A DNA stretch of 64,000 nucleotides from Scilla litardierei (GCA_030789695.1 JAULAV010008708.1:1-64000), one strand, 5' to 3'; shown: positions 10,829-23,310, counted from the first letter of the stretch. Notes: generated from the letters alone by a model not told the origin. Numbers and translations are program-made.

Positions 10829-13800
10829 CCAGTCTTGCAATTGCGAATTAACGGAACACCGATAATAACAGAATGTCCATTAAATAAATTGCAACATCCA
10901 AGTCTTAAGCCTTGAGTCTAGTCGTTTTCTTATGACACTAGGTGATAAGAAGACTTATCTAGACGTCTGTGCTTGCTAGCTAGAGGCCCCTGATTGTTAG
11001 TTAGACTCCCTGTCAGCAATTGATTTAGTTGTCGTAGGAGTTACCTTAGTGGTCCTTGTCTACCTCTGACCATATTAGACTTCTAGAATGTCCTTCAGTC
11101 GTTCGTTTGGGTCCATCGATTTCGGGCCAAGTTGAGCGCATTTCATTACCGTTTAGCTCCTTAGAAGGTCTTAGCGCTTAGTTCTTGGTCCTTAGTTGAT
11201 CGACCGTAGGAGTTTCCCCGTAGATTCTCCTGATTCATATCCTAGGCGTATGTATGTTCTGATCATCTGACCAATTTCCTTGCCTCGATTCACGAGGTCG
11301 CCTCTTGACAATCGTCGTCAATTTTTAAACCTCTCCATTACGAATCTTGAATCTTCTGAAAGTATTTTTCGATTTCCTCTTTTCCTAAGTTTAAATTTGT
11401 TCAATTTTTTTAAATATATATTCCATACTCCTTCGTTAACTTGAACTCTTAAAACTTTTGTCGAAATTTTGAATACTAGCTTATGGTACTTTTCCAGCCT
11501 ATATTTTTTTCGTACTTATGTAAATGTGTCGTCCCTTCATATATTAATTTTATTCTGAACCGTACTTTTATTTTGCCCTATTCGATTTATGATTTACCTT
11601 CTTATTTATGCCATTCGAATAATACATCGTGTTTACTTTAATATACTTTCAAGACACATGGAATTTCAGCTTTCAGCAAGTTGGTTTTTGCTTGCCATTT
11701 TCATTACTTCAGATTTTTGCAAAATTACTATTTTCATAACCACTTCCTGCTTTAGACCCTCCATGATTTGATTTTAAAGATTTGCTATTCGATCTTGATA
11801 ATTCTTATACTAAGTCATTATTATTTTCTTTCCGCTCACCATACATGCTTTTAGAAAAAATTTCTAAACCAAATTGAATTTCAATTATTTTTATACCCGT
11901 ACCAGGCTCGTTGTGCTTGTACGCTAAGAGCTTAGTGTAACCAGTTTTATTTTTGACAAATCCTGATTTCTCTAAAAGAAGTTTCAATATTGATTTTCCA
12001 TAGCCTAAAAGTTTTGAGAGCATTTAACACGAGTTTACATTCTTCCGTTACTTGATTCCATTCTTTGACTTTCAAAAACTTTTGACAACATTATATTAAA
12101 TTACTGACATATAAAATTTTCTGAAAAATTATGTCTTTAATGTCCGTGTGAATGATTTACTTCCTTTTCTTAACGATTTGCGATAAGCCAATAAAACATT
12201 TACTCTTATTATGAATATTCGACTCAAACTTATTTTGAACAACTCGTTTTATCGATCTCCAAATATTTCTTTACAGGCGAGGATTTTAACTTTTGAAGAA
12301 CGACAGTTTTCAAACTCCACGTATTTTAGCTTATGCTATTTACCCTATTTTCTTTTCTGTATCCTATTAAGCATCACTACATTCCCTTTCCCTCAACCTA
12401 AACATCACCATTGAGTCAATGTTTCGTCTAACCAAGCTGTCTCCTTGTATTCGTCCTATCTGAACTCGTGCTTATCGATCCTTCCCTCGTCACGCTTTCA
12501 ACCTCGACCTCCCCCTATTTCTTAGGCTTTAGTGCCCGTCAATGTCTGTGTCAACTCTAAGTTGTTAGTAGGTCCTTGGACCTCGTGATGTAGTCGTAGT
12601 GCACGTACCCAAGTTGTGTACGTGGGCTTGAATGAGTACAACCCCATAGTATATTACTGTTTGCCTATTGTGTGATATATACATACTCGGAGTTATTCGT
12701 GATATTATGAAGCGGATTGTGTGATAGTATTTATAGATTTGTGTGTGGCTAGCTATACCATACTAGGGATGCCTATGTATATAAGAATTAGTGTGGGAAT
12801 ATCTAATGGAGTGTACGTAGTTAGAGATACTTGTAAAGGTTGAAATAAAATGATTGGTAAAGCTATGTGTATGTTAGGTGTGATAATAATAGGTGTACGT
12901 ATAGTTAAGTGAGTAGGCCTATTATATGACCTGTATGTTAGTACGTGTGAGTATGTGCTCGTACGTAGATATGAATTGTGCTTAGGAGTAAGTAGTTATG
13001 TTTTGTTGCATGAGTATATAGGTGATATACATATGGTAATAGGATTATAATTTTGACTGGTATTGCTTGCTTTTACGGGATGTTGTATGCGTGCATACCG
13101 CGAGGTATACACGACTATTGCACATCTTAACTATGTATGAATAGGGTTGGTGTACTAATTATAGGTAGTAGGCTATGGTGTGAACATATATGTTACATGT
13201 GTGTGACTATACGATGTATGCGTATGTATTAAGGAGTGTATTATAATTATACGTGTGCTGATGTCTGTATTATTATTATGGTATATAGAGTGATTGAACT
13301 ATGTGAGTATTACCTGACTAAATATTAAGTGTGATTGACTTAAGGTATGTATATGGTTGTATTGGTAGACGTATAAATATTGGAGTGGTATTGGTATAGG
13401 TATGAATGCCGTGTTACGTATATAGAATATTTTGATATGTGTATTAAGTCTCACTCAAGCTTGAGTGGGTATACTCTAAGTATATTGAATGTATGTTTGT
13501 AGTTGAATATAGCAATGGTTGAGGTATGCATAGTGATAGGAGTGTTTGTGCTTGGTTGTGCCTGGTTGTGCTACGCACATGATTGTGGGTCGCTATACCA
13601 GTATATAGTTATAGGTGTTGGTCTTGTGGTATAGCTATTTACTAAGGACTTGCCTGTGTGAACGTATGTGTGCTAGCTAAACTAGGTGTGTAGATGTACT
13701 GGATATATAATGGTATGATTGGTGTTTGTAAATGAAATGTTAGCGTGTATGTGTGTGCACCATGCACGGGTAAGTATGTGCTTAGTAATAGTTATTGGTG

Positions 13801-14411
13801 ACTATAGTATATGTGGCGTGTCGTAAATACAGTTATAGGACCGTATGTGATGTGAATACATGGTGAACTAATTGCATGCATTTAAATGACTATATATTGT
13901 GAAACTATAGTGGTGGTGAATATTTATATTAGATACAGTGAAACTGGATTTAATTATGGTATGGTGTGACTACATGTGTTGATGTGGGGTATGGAATGTA
14001 CACTAGGAAGTATTAGAGGGTAGCATACCCATGTTGGTTTGTGCATAGGCAGCTATATATAGGTAGAAGCAATGATTGTATTTGCTAGTGTGAGACCATG
14101 CTTATATGAGTATCTGAAATATTGATTTGTGTTGGGTAAGTAGTAGTTATATAAAGGATGAATGCTTATATATATATGATTGAAATACATGTATGAAATT
14201 GACTGACTATAATAGGTATAAGTGTATAACGTACGTGAATGTATATGTATACGTGTTGGTAGTTATAATGTTTGACCACCTAGTGCGTATATAAGCACTT
14301 GTAATGGCTATACCTAGTTTGAATTATAATGTGACACGATCGGGGTAGTTACTAGAGCGACTAGATATATTAGAAAGTCCGAGGACGGACTTTATTCTAA
14401 GGTGGGGAGGA
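10829..14411 (+). other. Non-coding internal region of LARD1
   Basis: No ORF with retroelement homology in any frame. The first ~100 bases resemble the leader of gypsy element H. From about 11000 to 12590 the plus strand is rich in T and C; from about 12600 to 14350 it turns poor in C and rich in T, G and A, with many TGTA/TATG words. Near the end a perfect hairpin (14374-14393, 8-bp arms AAAGTCCG and CGGACTTT, loop AGGA) precedes the polypurine tract AAGGTGGGGAGGA at 14399-14411. LARD2 has the same layout. Confidence 0.8.
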
Positions 14412-17344
14412 TGTAACGACCACTTTTCGTTGTACATTGTTCGTGCACGTGCTTTTGGCCGTGCACGTGTTTATTTTAGACTTTGTTTGTTTGTGAACAC
14501 TTTAGTGTGATATGCCGTTGTGAACGTTTCTGAGAGTATTAAATAGTGGCACTAATTTGGAACGATGTTTCTCGAGTCGTTTTCCCACAATTTAATCTTA
14601 TTCGATGAGACGTTGCGATTCTTACTTTTGACGGGAGACGTTTCTATTTTTAGTTTCGTCGTCCGATGTTGAAATTGAGATCCGTCTTCTTAGTTAGCTC
14701 ACTTTCGTCATCATGATCACCCCGATATTTATTTTATAATTTTTGGAGTTTATTTGACCACTTTTATATTTTTAACAAGGTTTATAATATTTTTAATAAT
14801 TAATTTTTATATTAATTTCGGCCAAACAAAATTTATTTGAGTTTCAAACGTTTTAAATAATTTTTGAGCCAAATCTCAGCCCCTATCTTGGCCTCACCCA
14901 ATCCCTATGTGATTAGGAAGAGTGGATTTAAATTTTAAATTATTTTAAACTCCTAATCCCATTAGGATTAGCCCTAGACCAAGTCAACCCCTCTACACTA
15001 TATAAACAACCTTTAGGAAGACCTATTTTCACAAGAAAATAACCCTAGCCGCTCCCAAAAACCAAATTTGACGTTGCGACGAATCGTCGCAACGTTGCGA
15101 CGAATCGTCGCAACGTTGCGACGAAGATCTCCCGCACCGACCGAGGAAAACATGCCAAAACCCCCGCACCGACCGGTAGCCCCCGCCGCACCAAGCCCGC
15201 TCCGCACCCGCTGCTGCCGCCCACTCCGTTCGCCCGCACCGACTGAGAGAAGCTCTCGGTCAGACCGAGAGCTTCGCCCGCTTTCCGTTCCGCACAGCCG
15301 CCCGCACCAAACCCCGCTTCGTCCCCCGCTCAGCGCCGTGTCTGACCGAGGCGCATCTCCGCACCGACCGGAGCTCCGCAACGTTGCAACGGTTGCAACG
15401 TTGCAGCGCCCCGCTCCCCCGCATCCAAGGCGCCTGACCGAGCCCCTCCTCCGCACTGACCGAGAGGAGGCCCCTCACCAAGCACGCCCCCGCACCGCTG
15501 CACACCCCCAAGCGTTGCAACCCTGCATCCCTAGTGCCCGACCGACGGATCTCCCCGCACCGAGGCTGTACGATCGAGAGCCATTCGTCTCAACCCCGCA
15601 CCCGTCGCACCACTTGCCACCATGGGCCCCCCAAGTTCTTCAGAGGTATTGTGGGTCCCCCATAGGTCCCTAGGACTACTGTGGGCCCCACCTAGGTGCT
15701 TTCTCTCCGACGATTTGCCGCGTACGACATTACGACACGTCGTAGCCCATCGTCGCACGTGCTAGCTTTGGAATCTGGAATCGTTGCTCCGGTTGATGCT
15801 CTGAACTTTCCAGCGAGGAATCTATATTGGAATCAGGACTTGGAGCGCGTTCTCTTATTCTAACCCCCGGTGTCGCTACCCGACGTCGGTGTAGCTTTCG
15901 CGTCGTGTTGAGGTAACGCTTTGCACCCCTAGGACCCCCAACCCATTTCCTGTTAATCAAGACTAAAATTGATGTTTTTAAAATGTTTTAAATGTTTTAA
16001 ATTCACTAATCAAGATTAATAATATGGACTTTAGGTCGGTGGACTTATGCACGTAGGTTATTTGTGACTTGGACTCTCGTTGGACGGTGTGCCCAGACAT
16101 TGTACTTGCAGGCAAGTGAAACTTGCCAACTCTTGTGTAGGGCCATGTTTTTAGGCCACTTCCTTGTTTTCAGCGTAAAAGAGACTAGTCAGTGAAATGA
16201 TAGCTGGCTAGACGCCTACTTGATCTAGTTTGACAACGAAACTAGATCCGTCACCTAAATGGATCTAGCTTGACAACGAAGCTAGATCCAACTCTTTAAA
16301 CTTGTTAATCATGCATACTAAACTGTCATGTTTACTTTCCTTATCTTTACGCACTTTTAACTGCCATGCATTGCATTGTACATGTCATCCAAATTGATTA
16401 TTGCATCGTAGCACACGCTACAAAATACTTGTACAATCCGTGTTTCTGTGTTTCCGGCTAGGTGCACCCCTATGCCATACTTGTTAAAAACACTTCCTGG
16501 CTCGTGATCCAGAAGCGAGCATTCCGTGTTCGGGGGTAATGCCCTGGCTCGATACACGTGGAGGGGTAGGGATAAACGGTCACCTGAGCTTAGGAGTGGC
16601 CAGATCAGCCACTCTAGCCAGAAGGCGGAATCTCTGTGCACGAGGTGCTTACTTTACTTGTCTTGTACTAGTGAGTGTTACTTGTATAACTTGTCATCCA
16701 TGCCATGTTTAAATGTCATGCTCGTACCTTACTTTACTTTACTTTACTTGTTGCACTCATACTTTAACTGCCATGTCATTGCATTCATGCTAGAACTGCT
16801 AGGTTGCTTTACTTGTGCCTACTTTCAGTTTCCTTGCACAAGTCTCTTGTAGACTTGCTGACATGTGCCCCTTGCTCTTTTGGGTGTCACATGTTAGACC
16901 CTGAGCCGGAGACCGTTGCTGTGTACGTGATGTTTTTGCTGACGCTGAGTCTGAGTCCATGATTGCCAGGAGGAGTTTTGTGGACACCGGAGACCTTTCT
17001 TGGTGACTTTGCTGAGTTCCTTTTGTTTTAGGCTTTGTTGTTAGTTGTCGGTGTGTGGCACCTTTGTTTTGTACGTTGTACTTTTGTTGGCCATGTTTGG
17101 GCCTTTAGACTCTTTTTCTTTCTAGCCTGGTGGCTTTTTCTGTGATGTTGAAACTTATTTTATGGATATTCTGAGATATCTCTTTTGTCTCATTTCATTA
17201 TTATTATCTTTGTTTCGTTCGCGTTGCAAGGACCTGCAGTTTTAAATTTGATTGACGCTTATCGGACTTGCAGCTTTGTAGCTTCAAGTCTGAGCGGACC
17301 TTCTCACGCTTCGCCTCCATATTTTTGGGAAGCGGGGCATGACA
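14412..17344 (+). repeat. 3' LTR of LARD1 (2933 bp)
   Basis: Matches the 5' LTR throughout. It differs by scattered substitutions and by a 22-bp tandem duplication of the GTTGCGACGA hairpin near 15071-15120. A palindrome with two 13-base arms and a one-base centre lies at 15378-15404, and another at 15249-15275. It ends GTGACA at 17344, followed by the target duplication TGTAC. Confidence 0.92.
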
Positions 17345-18304
17345 TGTACTAATATATGTATCTACTAGATGGTCTTATGTGTGCCTTTATATTCACTCGC
17401 AACCTTGCTTTCTCAAAAGCTTATAATGTGGGTGAATTTACTATACATATCATTCAAGACTTCTGCCAAGCAACTGGCATTAAAATTGAACATCCTGCAG
17501 CATGTTCAAACTCATAAAGGGTTAGCAGAGTCTCTGATAAAGAGACTCCAATGGATTTCACGTCCAATTAAAAATCGCAGTTGCCTGTTGATGTTTGGGG
17601 ACCATCACACTGCATTCCGCATCGTTTATCACGATACGGCCCGCTTGTTGCCATATCTTATTGCTGATGCTGCTTGCTTATGGTTTACCACCAAGTCTTG
17701 ATAAAAGTGAATTTGATGAGCAAAATCTCATCGAAATAGGCACGCAATCTAAAGAAGCCTGAAGCTTCTAAGACCATATCATAGAACACAAAAGTCCTCA
17801 TTTCGTTATGATCCGCATACTTTTTCTGTGTGAAGTTGAGATCCAGAAGATCCTTCACATTCAGACTAAAGTACATCAATTGACGGATAAATTTGCGGAC
17901 AACCAGAAGATTGTTCGTTCACACGTCCCTGTTGCCAACACGCCAGCTAGGATTGACATTCCCAAAGATGGATGCAATCCACCGGCAGCAGAATTGGCTG
18001 TACCTCAATTGAAAAGAGGACGCCTGCTAGGTTCATATTATAAAATTCCTCAAAAGATGAAGATTCCTGGATATATCAAAATGATCCAACCACAGGATGC
18101 TGAGCTCAGACCAGCAACCTCTCCCATCCTAATTTCCCCTGCAGATGAAACAACAGGAGAAACATCATTATATTACGTACGTACTGGAGAGGTACTGTAC
18201 AGATATAGCACAGTCGTCGACGACGGTTTTTCTTTCGCTATTGCCGTTAACGTCGCTGAATACGACGATGACGTCTACCCACTTTTCTATAGCGTAAACG
18301 CATA
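17345..18304 (+). pseudogene. Decayed integrase of the copia relic, right of LARD1
   Basis: Right after the target duplication the reading VLIYVSTRWSYVCL matches the integrase catalytic-core motif VLIDASTRWSHVCL of plant copia elements, the part expected after the break at 7890. In shifted frames follow QATGIKIEHPAA and GLAESLIKRLQ, the core's second half. A 165-codon open stretch (17808-18305) holds the integrase C-terminal linker (VEIQKILHIQ, KRGRLLGS). The integrase once joined viral DNA to host DNA. Stops and frameshifts make it dead, and the middle of the integrase C-terminus is shortened. Confidence 0.83.
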
Positions 18305-19742
18305 GAATGGCCAAAGTGGGACGAGGCAATAAGAGTAGAGCTGGACTCACTCTTGAAAAGTAAAGTCTTTGGACCAGTAGTCCATACACCTGAATGTGTA
18401 AAAACCTGTGGAATATAATTCGGATTTCATAAAGAAATTGAAATGAAGGAAATGTGATCATTTTCCTACTAAGCCTAAACTTCTCTGCAAAAGCCAATAC
18501 ATGCAGCTCATGGACGTTGTGACTGCATATATATACGGCAATATAGATATAGAAATCTATATAAAACTTCCAGAAGGGTATACTCTACCCCCAGAGATGA
18601 AAGAGAGACGTAGAAACGTCTTCTCCGTAAAGGCTACAAAGATCATTAGTTGATCTTAGCAATATTCTGCCTGTGTATCTTTTTCGAAAGATCGTTGACA
18701 TGATTTGTAATATTTGTCGTATATGTGGTCGACTTAAAGCTAATAGGATCTCCTGCAGAGACCATTTAGATAACAGATAGCTTTAAGCATACATTGTAAA
18801 TGAAAAACCTAGGTATAATAAGGTACTATCTTGGCTTATATATTTAACCCCTTCGTGGTGGAACACTTTAATATCTTTCATACACCTGGATTTTATGAAG
18901 AATGATGTCCACTTGCATCCTATTAAAAATGGATACTTATGTATGATACTTTCCAGTAGCTGGAAGAGGGGGAGGACATCCTAGGTCCCGAAGAGCCTAG
19001 CTCTAGTGTACTTGTTACACTTCTTTATCTGGCCAACTGCACGTATCGTTGATAGAACGTCTCCAGTAAAGTTGTTAACCAGATACAGTGTTGCCCTGGA
19101 GAGCAACACTAGACCAATGATAAGCTTCTTCTACGCAACTTCCAAGGGTCAAAGAATATATATCGCATATGCAGGTTTAAAGATCAACGCGATGACTACA
19201 ACACAATAGGCCGGCCACCTCCTAAATATCTACACATCATCCTCCAATGTCTACATCTTCTGAGAAGCTCATCATCCAAGAAGCAAGTATTAGAAACGCT
19301 CAGCCAGGTCCAGCAGTACCTTGCAGACACACTGAAGACCGATTCAATGAATACTTTAGTGGCGTCATCTACCAACTTCGAAGAGCATTCCACTCCAGAA
19401 CACTACTGCTTTACTATAGCTGCTAGATGAGTGAAACTTGTATAAGATGAGTGAAGATTGTATTTTCTGTCAGAACATGATGGATGTACAAACAAATATG
19501 AGATGGTTGTATAGATACATAGGACATTTGTAAGCCTGAAGCTTGTACAGATCATGGGGAGTCCCTCGATAGTTGTACTCTTTTCCCTTAAGCTGCTAGT
19601 TTTTCCCACTGGGTTTTCCACAGCTAAGGTTTTAACGAGGCAACCACAGTGGCTCTGGATCCAGAAGTATCCACCCCATTAGCATAACGAATCCTGAAGT
19701 ATTCATATGCTTAACCCAAGGTAATGTAGAGATGAGGGGGAG
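18305..19742 (+). pseudogene. Decayed reverse transcriptase and RNase H of the copia relic
   Basis: Readable fragments in order: EWPKWDEAIRVELDSLLKSK with KVFGPVV (start of reverse transcriptase, 18305-18400), MQLMDVVTAYIYGNIDIEIY (about 18500-18565), a YYLGL piece near 18826, LGPEEPSSSVLVTLLYLANCT (18985-19045, end of the RT domain) and RYSVALESNTRPM. Only scraps of RNase H remain before the polypurine tract GATGAGGGGGAG at 19731-19742. The canonical YVDD catalytic motif is not recognisable. Stops occur in all frames, so this is a fossil belonging with 6786-7890. Confidence 0.8.
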
Positions 19743-20010
19743 TGTTGTGAGTTGAGGGAGGCCTTTGGCCTCCCCCCTCAACATCTCACCATTACTCCCC
19801 ACTAAGTTAGTGGGGAGTCCCTTGGACTCCTAACTCATCATGAGATTTCTATAAATAAAGTATTATGGCTATTCGCCATGGTTAATTCTCTCCAATCCTC
19901 TTCTAACATGCTCTCTTTTTTCAAGAGAAAAATGATGAATAAGATGGGTCCCTTTTAATTCTTGTACTCAAGTTGCAACTGTGTCTCAATACAATGGCGT
20001 TATTGTAATT
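19743..20010 (+). repeat. 3' LTR of the copia relic (right end uncertain)
   Basis: Begins TGTTGTGAG directly after the polypurine tract. It carries strong hairpins: GGGAGGCC/GGCCTCCC around a TTT loop near 19757, two 12-base arms ACTCCCCACTAA at 19794-19818, and GGAGTCC/GGACTCC just after. CTATAAATAAA near 19851 is a TATA box. The partner LTR is outside the window, so the end at about 20010 is an estimate. Confidence 0.6.
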
Positions 20011-20433
20011 TCGTGGTACCGACTTCATATGGCCGGTCCAACTGATGTACGCATATCCAAAATGCAACGGCTTGTGCTAGCACTTCACGTAACGTAACTA
20101 AATGACAATTTTATGAAAAGCTAGCTGCGTGCAACTTGTACTACTTCAAAAAGCTAGCCAATAATATCCATCTAATTGAGAAATCAATTATGTTGCAACT
20201 CAGTTTTGGCGTACATGCGCGAATTAGTGGCGTGGGAAATAGACTTAGTAGTATCAAATCTGCAGCAATATGTTTAGAAGGAAGGAGATGATAGATCTTT
20301 GCACACACGGCCTAGGACTGTGGTGGAATTGGGTACATCCATGGCTGGATTAACCCGAGTGATTAAATTGAAATAATTTAAGGATTGAGGGACATAAATA
20401 TAATTTTAATTAACCTTTGTGGTCAAATTATAA
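20011..20433. other. Unassigned AT-rich sequence
   Basis: About 420 bp between the copia relic's LTR and the MITE. I see no ORF, no repeat partner in the window and no RNA gene. It may be older flank or unrecognised LTR. Confidence 0.4.
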
Positions 20434-20442
20434 TTATAATAA

Positions 20443-20747
20443 GAGTGTTGTTATTCGCACCACAGAAATTTATGGATACACCACACTACTTGATTCACCA
20501 CACCTATATTTTTAACATCAGATGTTCGGATTTGGAGATCCGAATTGCTTTAATACTTTTATTCTTCCGTTCGGAATTGCAAAGCCAAACAGTATAATAA
20601 AGTGTGTATTTTGTTCGGATTTACACATGTATTGTATTAGAGCCGTTCGGATCTCAAAATCCGAACATCTGATGTTAAAAATATAGGTGCGGTGAATCAA
20701 GTAGTGTAGTGTATTCATAAATTTCTGTGGTGCGAATAATAACACTC
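20443..20747. mobile_element. Mutator-type MITE, 305 bp, long terminal inverted repeats
   Basis: Terminal inverted repeats of about 100 bp start GAGTGTTGTTATTCGCACCA on the left and end with its near complement on the right. The flanks TTATAATAA (20434-20442) and TTATGATAA (20748-20756) match at 8 of 9 bases, the 9-bp duplication expected of Mutator-like transposons. The core is about 70-90 bp with no ORF, so it would depend on a MULE transposase from elsewhere. The whole element can fold into one long hairpin. Confidence 0.83.
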
Positions 20748-20759
20748 TTATGATAAGTC

Positions 20760-20871
20760 GATGGGTTATAATGCAAATAGTGATGAAAATCTACCTAACC
20801 ATTTGGAGAGTCATTGATGGGTTATAATGCAAATAGTGATGAAAATCAACCCAACCATTTGGAGAGTCATT
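20760..20871. repeat. 56-bp tandem duplication
   Basis: Units 20760-20815 and 20816-20871 differ at two bases only (CTACCTAACC against CAACCCAACC). It lies four bases beyond the MITE's right target duplication. Confidence 0.9.
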
Positions 20872-21219
20872 TTCCTCCAACGTTTAAAACTTCTCCCCCT
20901 ACTCCTTTATATACACATTGAGTCTCCATAGCAATGGTGCGCTTTTCCTCTCCTAAAAATCCATCTCAAGAAGAAGATGAAGAACGGTAATCTTAGTTCT
21001 GAATAGAGTTTGGTTTCTTTTCATGATTCCGAGCCCGACTTTCGAACATTGTAATGTATCCTCTCAATATCTTAAATCAATTCTGCTGCATAAATTGGCA
21101 AAGTGTTCATTGCGACAATTTAATAATTTTATCTGACATTTGAACTAGAGTGATGTTTGGGTGAATTCGTTGTTTTGCATTGATTATGGCTCGGTTGGTG
21201 GGGAAATTGCCCCCTCTGT
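20872..21219. other. Unassigned region
   Basis: No supported gene. An 18-codon ATG frame (20934-20990) ends in an acidic run and has no known match. Nothing else stands out. Confidence 0.4.
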
Positions 21220-21590
21220 GCTTTGATTAAGGCTCGGCCTAGGGGCTCTGCCCCTGTCGGTTGGCTTGGCCCTCGGCCGATCAGGCATACGGGGCTTGGC
21301 CTATGGAGGCCACCTCATGTTTGTTCAGTGGGTGCTTCGCCTCCTGTCGGTCGGCCTATTTGGCTCAACCTGGGGAGGCCGCCCACTGCTTGTTTAATAG
21401 GGCTTCGCCCCCTGCCAGTCCGCCTGTGGAGCTCGGCCTGTGAAGGATGCCCCCTGTTTGCTCGGACTAGCGACTTACCCTTTTTTCCGGACAAATCGGG
21501 GCTCGGACTGGGGATTAACACTTTGTCTTTCCCTCGCAAACAGGGGCTCAGACTGGGGATTCACCCTTGTTTTTCCACGACGAACTATGT
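21220..21590. repeat. GC-rich imperfect repeats
   Basis: Words such as GGCTCGG, TCGGCC and GGGGATT recur. Two clearer units, GGACTGGGGATT followed by a TTTGTCTTTCC-like or TTGTTTTTCC-like stretch, lie near 21505 and 21551 about 48 bp apart. Open frames here come from the base composition. The origin is unknown, possibly part of an LTR. Confidence 0.5.
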
Positions 21591-21889
21591 CTCGGGCTAA
21601 GGGATTGTCACGGACGCCACGTCATCGCCTCGTCATTGCTAGTTGGTGCATATTTGGCGCATGAGGTGGCATTCTCTAAAGAGTTTCTAGGGATACTCTT
21701 GTAAATATTGTATCTAGAATGTTCTTGGACATCATATATACTCTTTTAAGAGGGAATTTAGTGTAGAATAATGTGGAAGTTCTAGAGACTCTTCCTTAGC
21801 CACTGGATCTTGTAAGACTTTAGAAGCCTAATCTCCACCATTGAATTAAGGAGGCCTCACCTATAAATAAAGGCAAGGGGAGGTCAATT
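21591..21889 (+). other. Possible truncated copia LTR
   Basis: Contains CTATAAATAAAGG (about 21861), a TATA box like the one in the copia relic's LTR, and is cut at 21889 where a minus-strand gypsy LTR begins. No second copy exists in the window, so this stays tentative. Confidence 0.35.
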
Positions 21890-23310
21890 TGTAACAACCC
21901 GCTCTAAGGGGGCCATTACTTGATACATTTTCAAATTCCGCAGATAACCAATGAAAACAACATAACACACAATATAGAGATGCACAAAATACTCAAACAA
22001 TGGTCCATTAATTACAATCCATACTGCACAATACATTTCAACAGCTCACACAGAGATACATGAAAGAAAACGGAAGGAAATACATATGTGAATATAACTC
22101 TAAAAAGTTGTGGTTTCTGGGCTGAACTTCGGCTCCACAAACTCAGGGGCATCTTCTTCAACATGTTCGTCGTATGCGGTGCCACGAAGTGGAACCGTAT
22201 GTAAGTCACAACAATTCAAGAAATGGAAGCAAAAGCAGTGCGAAATCTTGGAAATGAACAGGTTATAATGAGTAATTACGGTCAAGCAGGCAGGTGCAAT
22301 AAGTAAGGTAAAGATAGCCAAGCATATGCAATAAGTAAAGTACGAGACATAACAAAGGCATGCAAAGTGAAACAATAGTAAAGTAAACCAAGCAGGCATA
22401 GACATAAAAGTACAAAGCAGTAATTAAAACTAGAACCTATGTGACTCATATATTAATGTATATTGTGCAACCATTGAGCCTATCTCTTGCCTCGGGGCGC
22501 TCACCCGGGAGGATCTCACTTTAATTTAGAAGGTCGGTACGATTCATTTTAGATAATCAATGTACAATGTGTAGATAGACTCGCGGTCGCTCCCACGCTT
22601 TCTGTAATATAAGTTACCCCAAAGCCTAGTGCAATGTCAACTATTATAAGCATTCAATTTTAATGGGATGTTACAGCAATATGATGTCATCAATTACTAT
22701 GTTTCAACACAGTAAGCCATTCAGTCATGATGTTCCAATACGTTATTCCGTTCAATCTTTCGCATGATAACCCATCACGATATTTCAATAGTAATCAACG
22801 AGTAGAATATGACATGCATCATGTGATGAGAATATTTAAACGTGAGCAATCGTGCAACAAGTGTATCAATATTTCATGCAGGTGGCTGGTGTAATGTCAT
22901 GATATGCCTGGATGTATGTGATAAGTATGCCAAACTGGTGAGCATGAGTTTACGTGTAATAACTACAGGAGGGAGATGCATGTAAAGGGTCGAAATAACT
23001 ATAATCAATGTATGCATTTGATGATAATTGGAATTCTAATTTGATCCACACAAGGACGACCTGTCAGGTTTGGCCAAGCAGGTCACTATCACCATATGGT
23101 GATCTAGACTTGGACACAACCGATCCTTAACACCGACATGGGGTCCAATAGTAAGAGCTCTCATTATCAACTTTTACACCATCGATATTTTTGCACCCTT
23201 GGGTCGGCTCTCGAGGGATTCGCTTGGTGGGCGATATAAGCCCAAAAAGCCCATGAAAGAAGCCTGAAGCTGACTCAGTCAAATCCCACATGCCATTCGC
23301 CCGTTGCACT
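21890..23310 (-). repeat. Gypsy LTR fragment, minus strand
   Basis: On the minus strand it ends GCGGGTTGTTACA, a usual 3' end of gypsy LTRs, and upstream shows the short-word composition seen in the LARD and H LTRs (repeated TTTACTT, CATGCC). There is no primer-site sequence beyond 21890, so this end borders flanking DNA and CAATT at 21885-21889 is a candidate target duplication. The rest of the element would lie beyond the nest that starts at 23311. Confidence 0.55.

Larger units (their letters stand above)
7891..17344 (+). mobile_element. LARD1: non-coding gypsy-type large retrotransposon derivative (9454 bp)
   Basis: Long direct LTRs (7891-10803, 14412-17344) start TGTAACGACC and end GTGACA. 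The element is flanked by the perfect 5-bp duplication TGTAC at 7886-7890 and 17345-17349. The internal 3.6 kb has a primer site and a polypurine tract but no gag or pol homology, which defines a LARD. The LTR ends and 5' leader resemble the gypsy element H at 54221-54560. By eye the LTRs differ by about 2-3 percent, mostly by C/T and G/A changes, so it is older than LARD2. It interrupts the integrase of the copia relic. Confidence 0.93.

Noticed and set aside
7178..20010. A functional copia polyprotein
   Set aside because: Recognisable motifs are spread over all three frames with many stops and missing catalytic motifs, so it is a fossil.
20934..20990. 18-codon ATG frame as a small peptide gene
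   Set aside because: Too short, no conservation evidence and no transcript signal beyond chance.
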